Source: an uncultured Verrucomicrobiota bacterium (GTDB lineage Bacteria > Verrucomicrobiota > Verrucomicrobiia > Opitutales > Opitutaceae). From it: DNA of 40,671 nt. The notes beneath the pieces were generated by a model. It made no database searches. It was not told the origin of the DNA and worked only from the letters and a program-made list of their open reading frames with translations. The stretch lies in contig CAIVJE010000172.1 of the NCBI GenBank assembly GCA_903906135.1, positions 1 through 40,671 of the forward strand, given 5' to 3'. How positions within the stretch are numbered: position 1 is the first letter of the stretch; each line of letters begins with the position of its first letter. This document shows, in pieces, positions 1 to 8,217 of the stretch. The position numbers and the translations under genes were made by a program.

Positions 1-243
1 AAAACCACGGGTGAAAAACGCTTCCACGAGGCAGATCATGCCGATCCAACCGGTAATGTTAATTTGCTCCAAGTTATGCGCACCCTCGTGGCCATCGGCT
101 GGGACGGAGTTTTTCGCTCTGACCACGGCCTCGAGCTGCTCCACGAAAGCGACACCGTCACGAACGGCTATCCCGCCATCGACCGCTACGTCGCCAACAA
201 GATGCTCTGGGCCTACCAGCAGGCTTTGACGACGGCCCCGTAA
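1..243 (+). CDS. Mannonate dehydratase-like protein, C-terminal end (partial)
   Basis: This is the last 80 codons of a gene that enters from outside the window, read in the frame beginning at base 1 and ending at the TAA at 241-243. The visible tail contains RFHEADH, then a stretch like RTLVAIGWDGVFRSDHG, and ends GYPAIDRYVANKMLWAYQQAL. The His/Asp-rich FHE..DH and RSDHG pattern followed by a GY..DR..AN...L.A tail resembles the C-terminus of UxuA-type D-mannonate dehydratases, which convert mannonate to 2-keto-3-deoxygluconate. The next gene is a kinase of the KDG-kinase type, which fits a hexuronate catabolism operon with a gap of about 87 bases. Only the tail is available, so another sugar-acid dehydratase or TIM-barrel isomerase remains possible. 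Confidence 0.6.
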   Translation, partial: KTTGEKRFHEADHADPTGNVNLLQVMRTLVAIGWDGVFRSDHGLELLHESDTVTNGYPAIDRYVANKMLWAYQQALTTAP

Positions 244-330
244 CGCCAGCCTCCCTCGTTCCAAACTTGGCTTTGGCCATGACTCCCTTACCAATCGTTC
301 TCGCCTCGCCGATTTTTACTCACGTCTACC

Positions 331-1425
331 ATGTCACTTAAAATTCGCCCCGCTAGTTCTTGCCGCTGGGATCAGCTCTCACTCGGTGAAGTCATGCTTC
401 GCCTCGATCCCGGCGAGGGCCGCGTCCGCACCGCCCGCGCGTTCACTGCCTGGGAGGGTGGCGGCGAATACAATACCTCCCGCGGCCTCCGGAAATGTTT
501 TAATCTAAAAACTGCCGTCTGCACGGCCTTCGTTGACAATGAAGTCGGCCATCTCGTCGAAGATTTTATTATGCAAGGCGGGGTCGCCACCGATTTCATT
601 AAGTGGCGTGAAGATGACGGCATCGGTCGCACCGTGCGCAACGGCCTTAATTTTACCGAGCGGGGCTTCGGCGTGCGCGGGGCGGTCGGGGTGCCTGATC
701 GCGGAAATACGGCCGCCTCACAACTCAAGCCAGGCGACTTCGACTGGGATGAAATTTTTGGCCAACAAGGCGTGCGTTGGTTTCATACGGGCGGCATTTT
801 TGCGGCCCTCTCTCCGTCAACCGCGGCCCTCACGGTCGAGGCGGTTAAGGCCGCGAATAAGTACGGCACCATCGTCAGCTATGATCTGAATTATCGCCCG
901 TCACTCTGGAAATCAATTGGTGGTCTCAAAAAAGCGCAAGAGGTCAACCGCGAGATCGCGCGCTATGTCGATGTCATGATCGGCAACGAAGAAGATTTCA
1001 CCGCATCACTCGGCTTCGCGGTAAAAGGAGCGGAAACGCTGGCGCACCTCGAGACGGATGCCTTCAAGGCGATGATTAAAACGGCCGTAGCAGAATTTCC
1101 TAATTTCAAAGTGGCGGCCACCACCTTACGCCACGTGATCACTGCGACCAAGAATGATTGGGGCGCGATCCTTTATCACGACGGCAAATTCTATGACAGC
1201 CGCGCCTATCCTGGGCTCGAAGTGCTGGACCGCGTTGGCGGGGGTGACTCCTTTGCCTCTGGGCTGCAGTTTGGCTTTCTGGCTAAAAATGATCCGCAAC
1301 TAGCCGTTGATTATGGCGCAGCGCACGGCGCCTTTGCGTCCACGACGCCGGGGGACACTTCGATGGCGACCCAGAAGGAAGTGGAGAAACTCATGCAGGG
1401 CGGCGGCGCCCGCGTAGTACGGTAA
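331..1425 (+). CDS. PfkB-family carbohydrate kinase (2-keto-3-deoxygluconate kinase-like)
   Basis: A 364-residue cytoplasmic sugar kinase of the ribokinase/PfkB family, expected to phosphorylate a sugar or sugar acid with ATP. The family's C-terminal ATP-site signature is seen as DRVGGGDSF at about residues 300-308, with D306 as the predicted catalytic base; the usual GAGD is GGGD here. Near the N-terminus EGGGEYNTS occupies the place of the GG...N substrate-binding motif. It lies just downstream of a mannonate-dehydratase-like gene, so 2-keto-3-deoxygluconate is the most likely substrate (inference). It starts at the ATG at 331 and ends just before a strong intrinsic terminator. A paralogue lies at 2111-3193 on the other strand; both end in a GDTSMAT...GG.AR..R tail. 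A fructokinase or another aldonate kinase cannot be excluded. Confidence 0.85.
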   Translation: MSLKIRPASSCRWDQLSLGEVMLRLDPGEGRVRTARAFTAWEGGGEYNTSRGLRKCFNLKTAVCTAFVDNEVGHLVEDFIMQGGVATDFIKWREDDGIGRTVRNGLNFTERGFGVRGAVGVPDRGNTAASQLKPGDFDWDEIFGQQGVRWFHTGGIFAALSPSTAALTVEAVKAANKYGTIVSYDLNYRPSLWKSIGGLKKAQEVNREIARYVDVMIGNEEDFTASLGFAVKGAETLAHLETDAFKAMIKTAVAEFPNFKVAATTLRHVITATKNDWGAILYHDGKFYDSRAYPGLEVLDRVGGGDSFASGLQFGFLAKNDPQLAVDYGAAHGAFASTTPGDTSMATQKEVEKLMQGGGARVVR

Positions 1426-1440
1426 ACTTAGCCTGCTGAC

Positions 1441-1473
1441 AGTCTGAGCCCACGCGGGCTCAGACTTCTTTTT
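1441..1473 (+). terminator. Intrinsic terminator after the PfkB kinase gene
   Basis: An 11-base-pair perfect stem (AGTCTGAGCCC paired with GGGCTCAGACT, loop ACGC) is followed by TCTTTTT, a textbook Rho-independent terminator on the plus strand. The right arm overlaps the last codons of the convergent membrane-protein gene, so the two transcription units meet here. Confidence 0.9.
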
Positions 1474-2002
1474 CCCAGCCATCGGCCGGTGGATAAAAAA
1501 TAACGAGCAGGATATTAATCGCGGCGAGCACCGCTAACCCCGCGCCTCCATTCTGCGTCGAACGAGCGAGATGCTGCCAAGGATATTCCGTCTCCATAAA
1601 AGCCGGGATGAAATATTGCACGCTAACCGCCAGGCCCTTCGCGGTCACCCAAGCAAGCGGCGCCGCCCAACGGAATCGCGGCCACTGCGCTGCCACCACG
1701 ACAAAAAAGGCAATCTCTAGACTCAGGGACATGAGACTCGTCGAGACCGGCAAACCGGTCACCAACAGGTTAATCACGGGGGTGACTAGCCCGACGAGCA
1801 AGCCAACGAACGGGCCCCGAAAATACACGGCCACAAAAGTTGTCCAAAAGACCGGCAGCAAATAAACGCCGAGTGGTCGATGCCCTGACCACGGCAGCAG
1901 GTGAACCAAAAATGGGACGAGCCCCGCAACCGCCAACAAAATGGTGGTCTCACGCCATCCAGCGCGGGATAAAATAAAAGCGGGCCGAACCGTGTTACTC
2001 AT
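1460..2002 (-). CDS. Integral membrane protein, ECF transporter S component-like
   Basis: A 180-residue hydrophobic protein with about five predicted transmembrane segments. After a basic N-terminus come hydrophobic stretches near residues 20-40, 42-62, 64-85, 90-110 and 155-175. The segment with LGVYLLPVFWTTFVAVYFRG followed by GLLVGLVTPVINLLVTGLP resembles the substrate-binding S components of energy-coupling-factor vitamin transporters, in which a P...G...GL..P pattern is common. No A, A' or T component is next door; group II ECF systems share these from a distant locus. It sits between the two PfkB-like kinases and is convergent with the first. Its ligand cannot be read from sequence. Family assignment is moderate; a generic small membrane protein is the alternative. 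Confidence 0.55.
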   Translation of the reverse strand: MSNTVRPAFILSRAGWRETTILLAVAGLVPFLVHLLPWSGHRPLGVYLLPVFWTTFVAVYFRGPFVGLLVGLVTPVINLLVTGLPVSTSLMSLSLEIAFFVVVAAQWPRFRWAAPLAWVTAKGLAVSVQYFIPAFMETEYPWQHLARSTQNGGAGLAVLAAINILLVIFYPPADGWEKEV

Positions 2003-2110
2003 AGTCGTCTACGCTAAGGCGCCACCCGCAACAGCGGAAGCCGAAATTCTCGCTCGGACCGGCGAGCCCAGCGCCAGGGTGAAGGCCCAGCCGCTCCTTG
2101 GCCCCACAAT

Positions 2111-3193
2111 TTAGCGCTGGATGCGAGCGGAGCCACCTTGGGCAAAAGCGCGCACCTGCTCCACGGTCGCCATGCTGGTATCACCGGGGAAGGTGGTAAG
2201 CAGCGCCCCATGCGCCCAGCCGAGATTGACGGACTCCTGTTCGGATGCGCCGGTGAGCAGCCCATAAATAAAGCCCGCGGCATAACCGTCCCCGCCCCCG
2301 ACTCGGTCGACAACATCAAGCTCGCACATGGGCGATTGATAAGTCTGGCCCTTGATCCAAGCGACCGCGCCCCACGTATGGCGATTCGTGGAGTGAACTT
2401 CACGGAGCGTGGTCGCAACCGCTTTGACCTTAGGGAATTTTTTCACCGCTTTATCAATCACCGCATAAAAGGCGGACGGATCGAGCTTCCCCTTGCTCTC
2501 GACATCCTGCCCCTCGATGCCGAGGCCCTTCTGTAAGTCTTCCTCATTGCCCACGAGGACATCGACGTGTTCGACAATCCGACCCAGCACGTCGAGAGCC
2601 TTGGTCTGACCACCCCAGATATCCCACAATTTCTGACGGTAATTTAAATCAAAGGAGGTCACTGCGCCCGCCGCCTTAGCCGCTTGCATGGCCTCGACGA
2701 TCAACTCGCCCGTGGTGTCCGAGAGCGCCGCAAAAATACCCCCGCTGTGAAACCAGCGGACCCCACCGCCAAAAATCTCCGCCCAATTAAAATCCCCGAC
2801 CTTGAGCTGGGCGGCCGCTTCGTTACTGCGATTATAAAATACGACTGGACCGCGGACGCCCTGTCCCCGATCAGAATACACGGTGGCCATGTTTGGTCCG
2901 CGCACGCCGTCGTGCTTAAATTTTTTGTAAAATGGGGTTACGCCCATCGCGCGCACGCGCTCCGCAATCAAATCACCCACCGGATAATCGACCATGGCCG
3001 AGGCGACGCCCGTCTTGAGGCGAAAACAATCGGAGAGATTGGCGGCTACATTAAATTCCCCCCCGCTGACATGAATATCGCAGTGCTGCGCCTTGCGAAA
3101 GGGCATGATGCCAGGATCGAGGCGGTGCACGAGGGCGCCTAGGGACAAAAAATCGAGCGTGCCGGTGGGACGAATAGCGAGGGGGTTAGCCAT
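2111..3193 (-). CDS. PfkB-family carbohydrate kinase, second paralogue
   Basis: A 360-residue PfkB/ribokinase-family protein, clearly paralogous along its whole length to the kinase at 331-1425: both share HRLDPG/LRLDPG near residue 25, a GVRWFH.GGIFAALS segment and a GDTSMAT tail. The ATP/catalytic signature is DRVGGGDGY at about residues 296-304, with D302 as predicted base. The N-terminal substrate motif is SGGEFNVAANL, closer to the family norm than the EGGGEYNTS of its sister, so the two may act on different acids or sugars (inference). It starts at the ATG at 3191-3193 behind an AT-rich inverted repeat and without a Shine-Dalgarno. It is transcribed away from the pilus operon and toward the ECF-S-like gene. 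The cytoplasmic substrate is probably 2-keto-3-deoxygluconate or a related compound. Confidence 0.85.
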   Translation of the reverse strand: MANPLAIRPTGTLDFLSLGALVHRLDPGIMPFRKAQHCDIHVSGGEFNVAANLSDCFRLKTGVASAMVDYPVGDLIAERVRAMGVTPFYKKFKHDGVRGPNMATVYSDRGQGVRGPVVFYNRSNEAAAQLKVGDFNWAEIFGGGVRWFHSGGIFAALSDTTGELIVEAMQAAKAAGAVTSFDLNYRQKLWDIWGGQTKALDVLGRIVEHVDVLVGNEEDLQKGLGIEGQDVESKGKLDPSAFYAVIDKAVKKFPKVKAVATTLREVHSTNRHTWGAVAWIKGQTYQSPMCELDVVDRVGGGDGYAAGFIYGLLTGASEQESVNLGWAHGALLTTFPGDTSMATVEQVRAFAQGGSARIQR

Positions 3194-3220
3194 ATTAAAA
3201 AAATTGCGGATTTTTTAAAT
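3194..3220. repeat. AT-rich inverted repeat abutting the kinase start codon
   Basis: The sequence ATTAAAAAAATTGCGGATTTTTTAAAT forms a near-perfect AT stem of about ten pairs around a short G/C loop, directly upstream of the minus-strand kinase ATG. It would lie in the 5' leader of that gene. Its role is unknown. Confidence 0.4.
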
Positions 3221-3376
3221 CAGCTCGGCCGCAGACCGAACGCAATATTTAATCGAGCGATCACGCCAGCGAGCGAGCGCTTTATGGGCCGGCCGTGGCT
3301 TCAGCAGCGAGTTTTTTACCGCGGCCAAACGCTTATGGCGTTAACTGCCCAGGGGATCGAGCCGATTGATTAAATC

Positions 3377-3940
3377 TTGTCCGCGCACGGACCCAGCCTA
3401 TTTTCTGATCGACGCTCTGCCTGCCCTCCCGTGTTTACCACCAGCCACTCTTTTTCCCGCCGGACCGCGGCCTTTACTTTAATCGAGGTAATGATGGCGG
3501 CGACGATCTTGGTGGTCGGATTTATTGGCTTAATTCAAGCCATCACCATCGGCAGCCAAATGCTCGCGACCGCGCACAAGCAGCGAATTGCGATTCAGAT
3601 CGTTACGGGTGAAATCGATTACCTGCGCGCGAGTAACCTCACTGCCATCACAAATCTAGCAGTGGGCGCGACCTATAAAATCACCGTCAACGCGACCGGC
3701 ACTGCGGTCACAGAACTTCCCCTAGGCGCGGTCACCCAATTTAATTTAGACAACAACCTCACTTTATTGGCCCAAGCCGCCGGGTTTTCCCTCTCCGCCG
3801 TGCGATCAAACATTCGTACGGATTATGAGAAAATCATCTACACCGTGACGTGGGCTGATAACTTGGGCCGACCTAACACGCACCGTACTGAAATCTATTT
3901 TGGGCGAAATGGACTGCAACTGTCTTACCAAAAATCCTAA
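3377..3940 (+). CDS. Prepilin-like protein, PilV/GspI type minor pilin
   Basis: A 187-residue protein with a class III (prepilin) signal: a basic leader containing SFSRRTAA, then the cleavage and assembly motif FTLIEVMMAATILVVGF with Glu at mature position +5. The residue before the cut is Ala rather than the usual Gly. The rest has the small beta-rich C-terminal domain expected of a minor pilin or pseudopilin. The start shown is a TTG at 3377; the in-frame GTG at 3431 would give a more typical 14-residue leader, and neither has a Shine-Dalgarno. The stop codon overlaps the next ATG (TAATG), so translation is probably coupled. It would be processed by a PilD-type peptidase (not in this window) and help prime pilus or pseudopilus assembly. 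Confidence 0.8.
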   Translation: MSAHGPSLFSDRRSACPPVFTTSHSFSRRTAAFTLIEVMMAATILVVGFIGLIQAITIGSQMLATAHKQRIAIQIVTGEIDYLRASNLTAITNLAVGATYKITVNATGTAVTELPLGAVTQFNLDNNLTLLAQAAGFSLSAVRSNIRTDYEKIIYTVTWADNLGRPNTHRTEIYFGRNGLQLSYQKS

Positions 3941-4500
3941 TGCATCCGCGCTCAGTCCGCTCAGGATTCACGTTAGGCGAATTACTCATCAGCTTGAGCT
4001 TGGGGTCTGTGCTAATGGCCGCGATCTTAAGCACCTATCTTTTCATGGGAAGCAGCATGATGCGCACGGCCAATTTTCAGATTTTAGAAAACAAAAGCCG
4101 CGTCGCGCTTAATTACCTGCGCCAAGACATTCAGCTGGCCAGCAAGGTGACGGCGGCGACGAGTACCAGCCTCACCCTCACGCTGCCTGGAGGCACCGTT
4201 AATTATGGGTATAGTGGCCGGACCCTCACCCGCACAGCCTCCTTTGGCCCCGCTCCGCTGATCGATTTACTAACAGGTGATTGTACGGCTTGTGACTTCA
4301 GTTATTATTCCACCTCAGGCACGAGGCTGACCGCTGCCGCCCTCGTCCCCTTGAGTATTAAATTAATCGACTGTACCTTTACCCTGCAACGCGGCTCTAC
4401 AACCAACGACCCGCCAACTAAAGATGGGCCCGCGGTCACCCTCACAACGGTTTCACCCCGCCTCCTGCTGCCCAACAAGCAGGGGCCCGATGGCACCTAA
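3940..4500 (+). CDS. Prepilin-like protein, PilW/GspJ type minor pilin
   Basis: A 186-residue protein whose N-terminus MHPRSVRSG ends in Gly and is followed by FTLGELLISLSLGSVLMAAIL, a class III signal with Glu at +5 and one hydrophobic helix for fibre packing. A little further on, NKSRVALNYLRQDIQLAS matches the helix seen in PilW/GspJ proteins, which often have R.AL..L..DI. The middle carries two Cys-containing loops (around DCTACDF and IDCTF) that could form a disulfide. It overlaps the upstream minor pilin by one base and precedes the PilX-like gene by three bases, so the three form one operon. It is likely a fibre-tip component. Confidence 0.8.
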   Translation: MHPRSVRSGFTLGELLISLSLGSVLMAAILSTYLFMGSSMMRTANFQILENKSRVALNYLRQDIQLASKVTAATSTSLTLTLPGGTVNYGYSGRTLTRTASFGPAPLIDLLTGDCTACDFSYYSTSGTRLTAAALVPLSIKLIDCTFTLQRGSTTNDPPTKDGPAVTLTTVSPRLLLPNKQGPDGT

Positions 4501-4503
4501 AAG

Positions 4504-5811
4504 ATGAATCCCTCACGGCATCATTCTCGGGGCTCCCTCACCCTCGTGGCGCTCTGCTTTACCGCCGTGATGGCCATCGCGCTCACCAGTTATCTCATGG
4601 TGTGTTACAGTGCTTTAGATCTCAGCGTTCGGGATCTACAGCGAAGCCGGGCCCGTAATCTGGCGGAAATTGGCTTGGAGGAAGCGCTCTGGTCGCTGAA
4701 CACAAAACCTGTTCAGTGGACGTCGCCAGCTTGGACCACGGTCGGGGCAAACAAGACCCGCTTTTTTACCGGCTATAACCTAGGCCCAGGCGCCACCGGT
4801 CAAATCGCCGTCACGGTAACCAACTATGCCGGGAGCACGCCAACCATTACCTCGGCAGCAACCGTCAGCCTCTCTACTGGGCGACTTTTTACCAAAACTC
4901 TCGTCGCCACAACTAAGCCAGCACCGCTATTTGGTAACGCGATCGCTGTCTCGGCTGGGACCGTTAACTTCTCCAGTGGCGGGGCGGTCGATAGCTATGA
5001 TTCACGCCTCGGGGCTTATGGCGGCAGCAATATCGGGGCCGCGGCGATCTTGGCCGGAACTAACGTGACCATCACCAATGCGACCATCCAGGGCTACGCC
5101 GCCACGTACGGCACCGCCCTTTCCCGTAGTGCGGGCCTAGTTAAATCGCTCACGGGCACCAGCCATGATCCCAACCGTCTTAGCCAGAGTGCCTATATTC
5201 CTCTTTTCACGGTGAATACGCCCGTTGCCACCGCCAATTTTACGGGGACCTTAAGCGCCGGCTCCCAGACGATCGGCACCGCCGGCGGCGCCACCGAATA
5301 TTGGTATACCGACCCCTGGTGGTCCGTTGATCTCAATCTCAGCAGCGGTGAAACCCTACAAATTAATGGCCCAGTTAAATTAATCGTCACTGACGATTTA
5401 ATTATAAGCGGTGATGGAAAAATTCAGATCAACGCTAATGGTCGGCTCGAGATTTTTGTAGCGGATGATGTTTCTATCACGGGCACCGGGGGTATTATAA
5501 ATAATTCTACCTCTAACCTGCCAAAAAATCTGGCGCTCTTCAGCACCGGCTTAACCCGCACCTTCACTTTTAGACCCAGTGGGGCTGGGGCAACTTTTTA
5601 CGGGGTGATCTATTCAGCCGAAACGAATGCCGCCACTAATTTTTCGACTAATAACCCCACCGTCTATGGGGCTGTTCTGGCCAAATTTGATATTAATTTT
5701 AGCACGCCTAACCCGATCTTGCATTATGATGTGGCTTTGCAAAATCTCCCGCGCGACTGGTTTACGAATATCACTACACCCTTCATTATTAATCAACAGA
5801 CCGAGTTTTAA
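4504..5811 (+). CDS. PilX-like pilus assembly protein with large C-terminal domain
   Basis: A 435-residue protein. The N-terminus has a basic leader ending RG, then SLTLVALCFTAVMAIALTSYL, a single hydrophobic helix followed by RSRARNLAEIGLEEALW, the hallmark of PilX-type minor pilins (A..A..G.E.AL.). The remaining 350 residues are rich in Ser/Thr/Gly/Asn and beta-prone, with an N-terminal NAIAVSAGTV and a C-terminal NLALFSTG...TFYGVIYSAE...VYGAVLAK segment. That last pattern is recognised from large PilX-like and DUF7305-type proteins with polymer-like beta-helix repeats. It lacks the Glu+5 of the other two pilins. It is probably exposed at the pilus tip and may contact a surface, as suggested for other PilX proteins; this is inference. 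Confidence 0.7.
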   Translation: MNPSRHHSRGSLTLVALCFTAVMAIALTSYLMVCYSALDLSVRDLQRSRARNLAEIGLEEALWSLNTKPVQWTSPAWTTVGANKTRFFTGYNLGPGATGQIAVTVTNYAGSTPTITSAATVSLSTGRLFTKTLVATTKPAPLFGNAIAVSAGTVNFSSGGAVDSYDSRLGAYGGSNIGAAAILAGTNVTITNATIQGYAATYGTALSRSAGLVKSLTGTSHDPNRLSQSAYIPLFTVNTPVATANFTGTLSAGSQTIGTAGGATEYWYTDPWWSVDLNLSSGETLQINGPVKLIVTDDLIISGDGKIQINANGRLEIFVADDVSITGTGGIINNSTSNLPKNLALFSTGLTRTFTFRPSGAGATFYGVIYSAETNAATNFSTNNPTVYGAVLAKFDINFSTPNPILHYDVALQNLPRDWFTNITTPFIINQQTEF

Positions 5812-5995
5812 GAAGCTCGTCCAAGCGGGCTTAGCCGACAGAGACTTAAGCGCGGGACGCCCCCCGCCCAGCCTTGATCGCAGCAGCCCCTTGACGCCAG
5901 CGAGGCAGCCTCAATAATCATCCCTAGTGTCAGCCCTCCCGTTTCTCTCTCTCTCCCTGCTGCCGCGGCCTGCGGTGGTCCCAGTGGACTAGCTT

Positions 5996-7636
5996 GTGTT
6001 GCTTGTGAAATTCCCCGACTTCCTCCAGCGCAAAATTCGGCGCAGACTACTGATTGAGATTAATCCTTATCAGATTTTAGTCGCCGGCATTAGCCGCTTA
6101 GATACTAGCCCCGTGGTGCTCGATTGTGCCGCCGAATTTGACCGAGAAGATGATGCTGGCCTGCGCCAGTGGCTGCACGAAAATTTTGATCAAAAAAAGG
6201 GCTGGCTCCCCGCAATCGGCAGCTTCAGCACCCCTGACCTCTTACTCCAACGAGAGAGCCTGCTACCACGCAAGCTGGTTGAACCGAGCTACCTCGCCGC
6301 CCTCGTTAAAGAACAATTTAAAATTGAAAATCCTGCGCAGTGGAAATTGCAAACGCTCAGCCCAATGGAAGGCCTTGCGCTGCCGCTGGAGGGCACTTCT
6401 CGCCCCGCGCTGATCTGCGGAGTCTCCCACCACGACGTTCACCAAACCCAACAACGCCTCCTCGATCTCCGCCTGTTGCCCTACCGGCTAGAAATGAGTA
6501 TTTTGCCGTTACTTGGCGCAATCACTGACTACCGGACGAGCCGTAACGATAAGCGCGCGGTGGTGGTTATCGTCATCGAGCGAGAGCATACCGTCGCGTA
6601 TATCATAGGCAAAGAGGGCATTCATTGCCCCGCGCCGATCCGTCATGGCTTTAGCTCCATCGCCCAAGCCGCGGGCAAAGAATTTGACCTCACCGAAGCA
6701 GCGGCCATCAGCGATCGCTTGAATCATGCGGACGAAGATCTTTTACTTCGCGCCTCTAAACTGGTTCGCGCCATCGGTCGCGATATCAAGCCGCTCGTTG
6801 ATTCTTATGAAATGACTACCGGCCAGCCCGCCGGCGAAATCTACTGTGCCTACCTGCCCCCCGCACTGGCTTGGATCACCGAGCCGCTCGCTCAAGTCGT
6901 CGGCCGCACACCCTTAATCATTGATAGCACCGCCTGGATGCAGACGATCAATTTACAGACCCGCGATATTCCCATGGCCTTCGGCGCCCATTGGCTGGGC
7001 GTCCTTAGCCTGTTGGCCGACGGGCAGAACCTGTCGACGTCGACTGCCGATAACGATGCGCCTCAAGGCCCATGGCGCGTCGACTGCCGACTCTCCGCCC
7101 AGCTACCCAGTGAAGAGATTGTAGGCCAACGATTCTTGACCAACACCATCGCCGTCGCGGTGGCGGCCAGCCTGTTGATGATCAGTGTGTGGCAGCTCTA
7201 CCTCAGCACTACGCTCCAAACTGAGATCACTTACTGGCAGCAGCAAATCACCGAGCGCACCAATGATTTTGGCGAACTAAATAAGAATATTCGCCAAATG
7301 AATCAACAAACGGCCCAGCTAGATAACGCTTATGCACTGATGGGGACGCCTTATTCAGTGGCGGCCTTGATTCCTCATTTTGGGCGCACTCGGCTAGCCA
7401 AGATGAGGATTGAAAGCATCAATGGCACGCCGAGCGGAGTGCTTTTACGGGGTTCCTTGCACGAACCATCCGAGCAAGCTGCGCGCACGCTGCAGCGCTA
7501 TGTGAATGGTCTGCGCAATGACGACTTCATCGGACCCCTGTTTGCCAGCATTACCCTCACCTCGCTCGAGCGTCAGGCGCAGACCGAAATCCTCACTTTT
7601 GAAGTCACCTGCAAATTACCCGGCGTCCAACCGTGA
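5996..7636 (+). CDS. PilM-PilN fusion-like pilus inner-membrane platform protein
   Basis: A 546-residue protein. Residues 1-370 look like the cytoplasmic actin-like PilM fold: LLIEINPYQILVAGI at the N-terminus, then VVVIVIEREHTVAYIIG and a later AFGAHWLGVL segment. A single transmembrane helix follows at about 385-405, then a coiled-coil stretch (QTEITYWQQQITERTN...QMNQQTAQLDN) and a C-terminal PilN-like domain with the pattern R..S..G...G..L.G. In most bacteria PilM and PilN are separate proteins, bound through the PilN N-terminus; here both seem to be one chain. The frame opens just after an in-frame TAG at 5990. The start is a GTG at 5996; GTG at 6005 is possible. The stop overlaps the next start by four bases (GTGA). 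Confidence 0.72.
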   Translation: MLLVKFPDFLQRKIRRRLLIEINPYQILVAGISRLDTSPVVLDCAAEFDREDDAGLRQWLHENFDQKKGWLPAIGSFSTPDLLLQRESLLPRKLVEPSYLAALVKEQFKIENPAQWKLQTLSPMEGLALPLEGTSRPALICGVSHHDVHQTQQRLLDLRLLPYRLEMSILPLLGAITDYRTSRNDKRAVVVIVIEREHTVAYIIGKEGIHCPAPIRHGFSSIAQAAGKEFDLTEAAAISDRLNHADEDLLLRASKLVRAIGRDIKPLVDSYEMTTGQPAGEIYCAYLPPALAWITEPLAQVVGRTPLIIDSTAWMQTINLQTRDIPMAFGAHWLGVLSLLADGQNLSTSTADNDAPQGPWRVDCRLSAQLPSEEIVGQRFLTNTIAVAVAASLLMISVWQLYLSTTLQTEITYWQQQITERTNDFGELNKNIRQMNQQTAQLDNAYALMGTPYSVAALIPHFGRTRLAKMRIESINGTPSGVLLRGSLHEPSEQAARTLQRYVNGLRNDDFIGPLFASITLTSLERQAQTEILTFEVTCKLPGVQP

Positions 7637-8217
7637 GTACCCTCCTCCAGCAATTTTTGGCCTATAGCCGGCGTAATGTGATTATGGCCGTCTGCCTAGG
7701 CTTAATCCTTTTAACGAGTGCCGCCTCTTATGTCCTCTGGCACTATCAGCGGGGGCTCGTCCGCGAACACACGAGCATCCAACAACGCAGCGAAAGTATG
7801 CTCCGCGCGCTTGCCCAAGAGCCGCGGATCACAACCGAAATTGCCAATGTAGCGGTCGCACTGCAGGCCATTAATCAAAACGTCATCAGGGAAGAGGATC
7901 TCGCGGACAACCTCGGCTATTTTTACCAGGCCGAAACGATCAGCGGGATTCGTCTCACCCAACTCAATCAACTCAGCACTCAACCCCCACCGCTGGATAG
8001 TCTCTACAAATCAATTCCCTTCACACTCCAAGCGACCGGTTCTTATGTCCAAATAATCCGCTTTCTGCGCGAACTTGAAACTGGGCCGCGCCAACTTAAA
8101 ATCTGCACCTACACCTTAAGCCGGGCGCCGAGCAACGGTGATCCCCTCAAGCCAGGCACAAGCACCCCTGACCTCATGATGCTTGAGAGTACCTTAGAAC
8201 TTCTGGGCCGCCCATGA
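7633..8217 (+). CDS. PilO-like pilus inner-membrane protein
   Basis: A 194-residue bitopic protein: a short cytoplasmic N-terminus, one transmembrane helix at about residues 16-36, a helical region to about 110, and a C-terminal domain with SIPFTLQATGSYVQIIRFLRELE, the conserved PilO motif (.P....GSY..I..FL..L). PilO pairs with PilN and PilP to link the inner-membrane motor of type IV pili to the outer-membrane secretin. It starts with GTG overlapping the previous stop and ends overlapping the following ATG (ATGA), so the three genes are translationally coupled. Confidence 0.8.
   Translation: MSTLLQQFLAYSRRNVIMAVCLGLILLTSAASYVLWHYQRGLVREHTSIQQRSESMLRALAQEPRITTEIANVAVALQAINQNVIREEDLADNLGYFYQAETISGIRLTQLNQLSTQPPPLDSLYKSIPFTLQATGSYVQIIRFLRELETGPRQLKICTYTLSRAPSNGDPLKPGTSTPDLMMLESTLELLGRP

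Noticed and set aside
5812-5995. Possible small gene in the gap between the PilX-like and PilM-PilN genes
   Set aside because: Frames are short and interrupted, with no signal or motif; a pyrimidine-rich run near 5935-5960 is the only feature visible.
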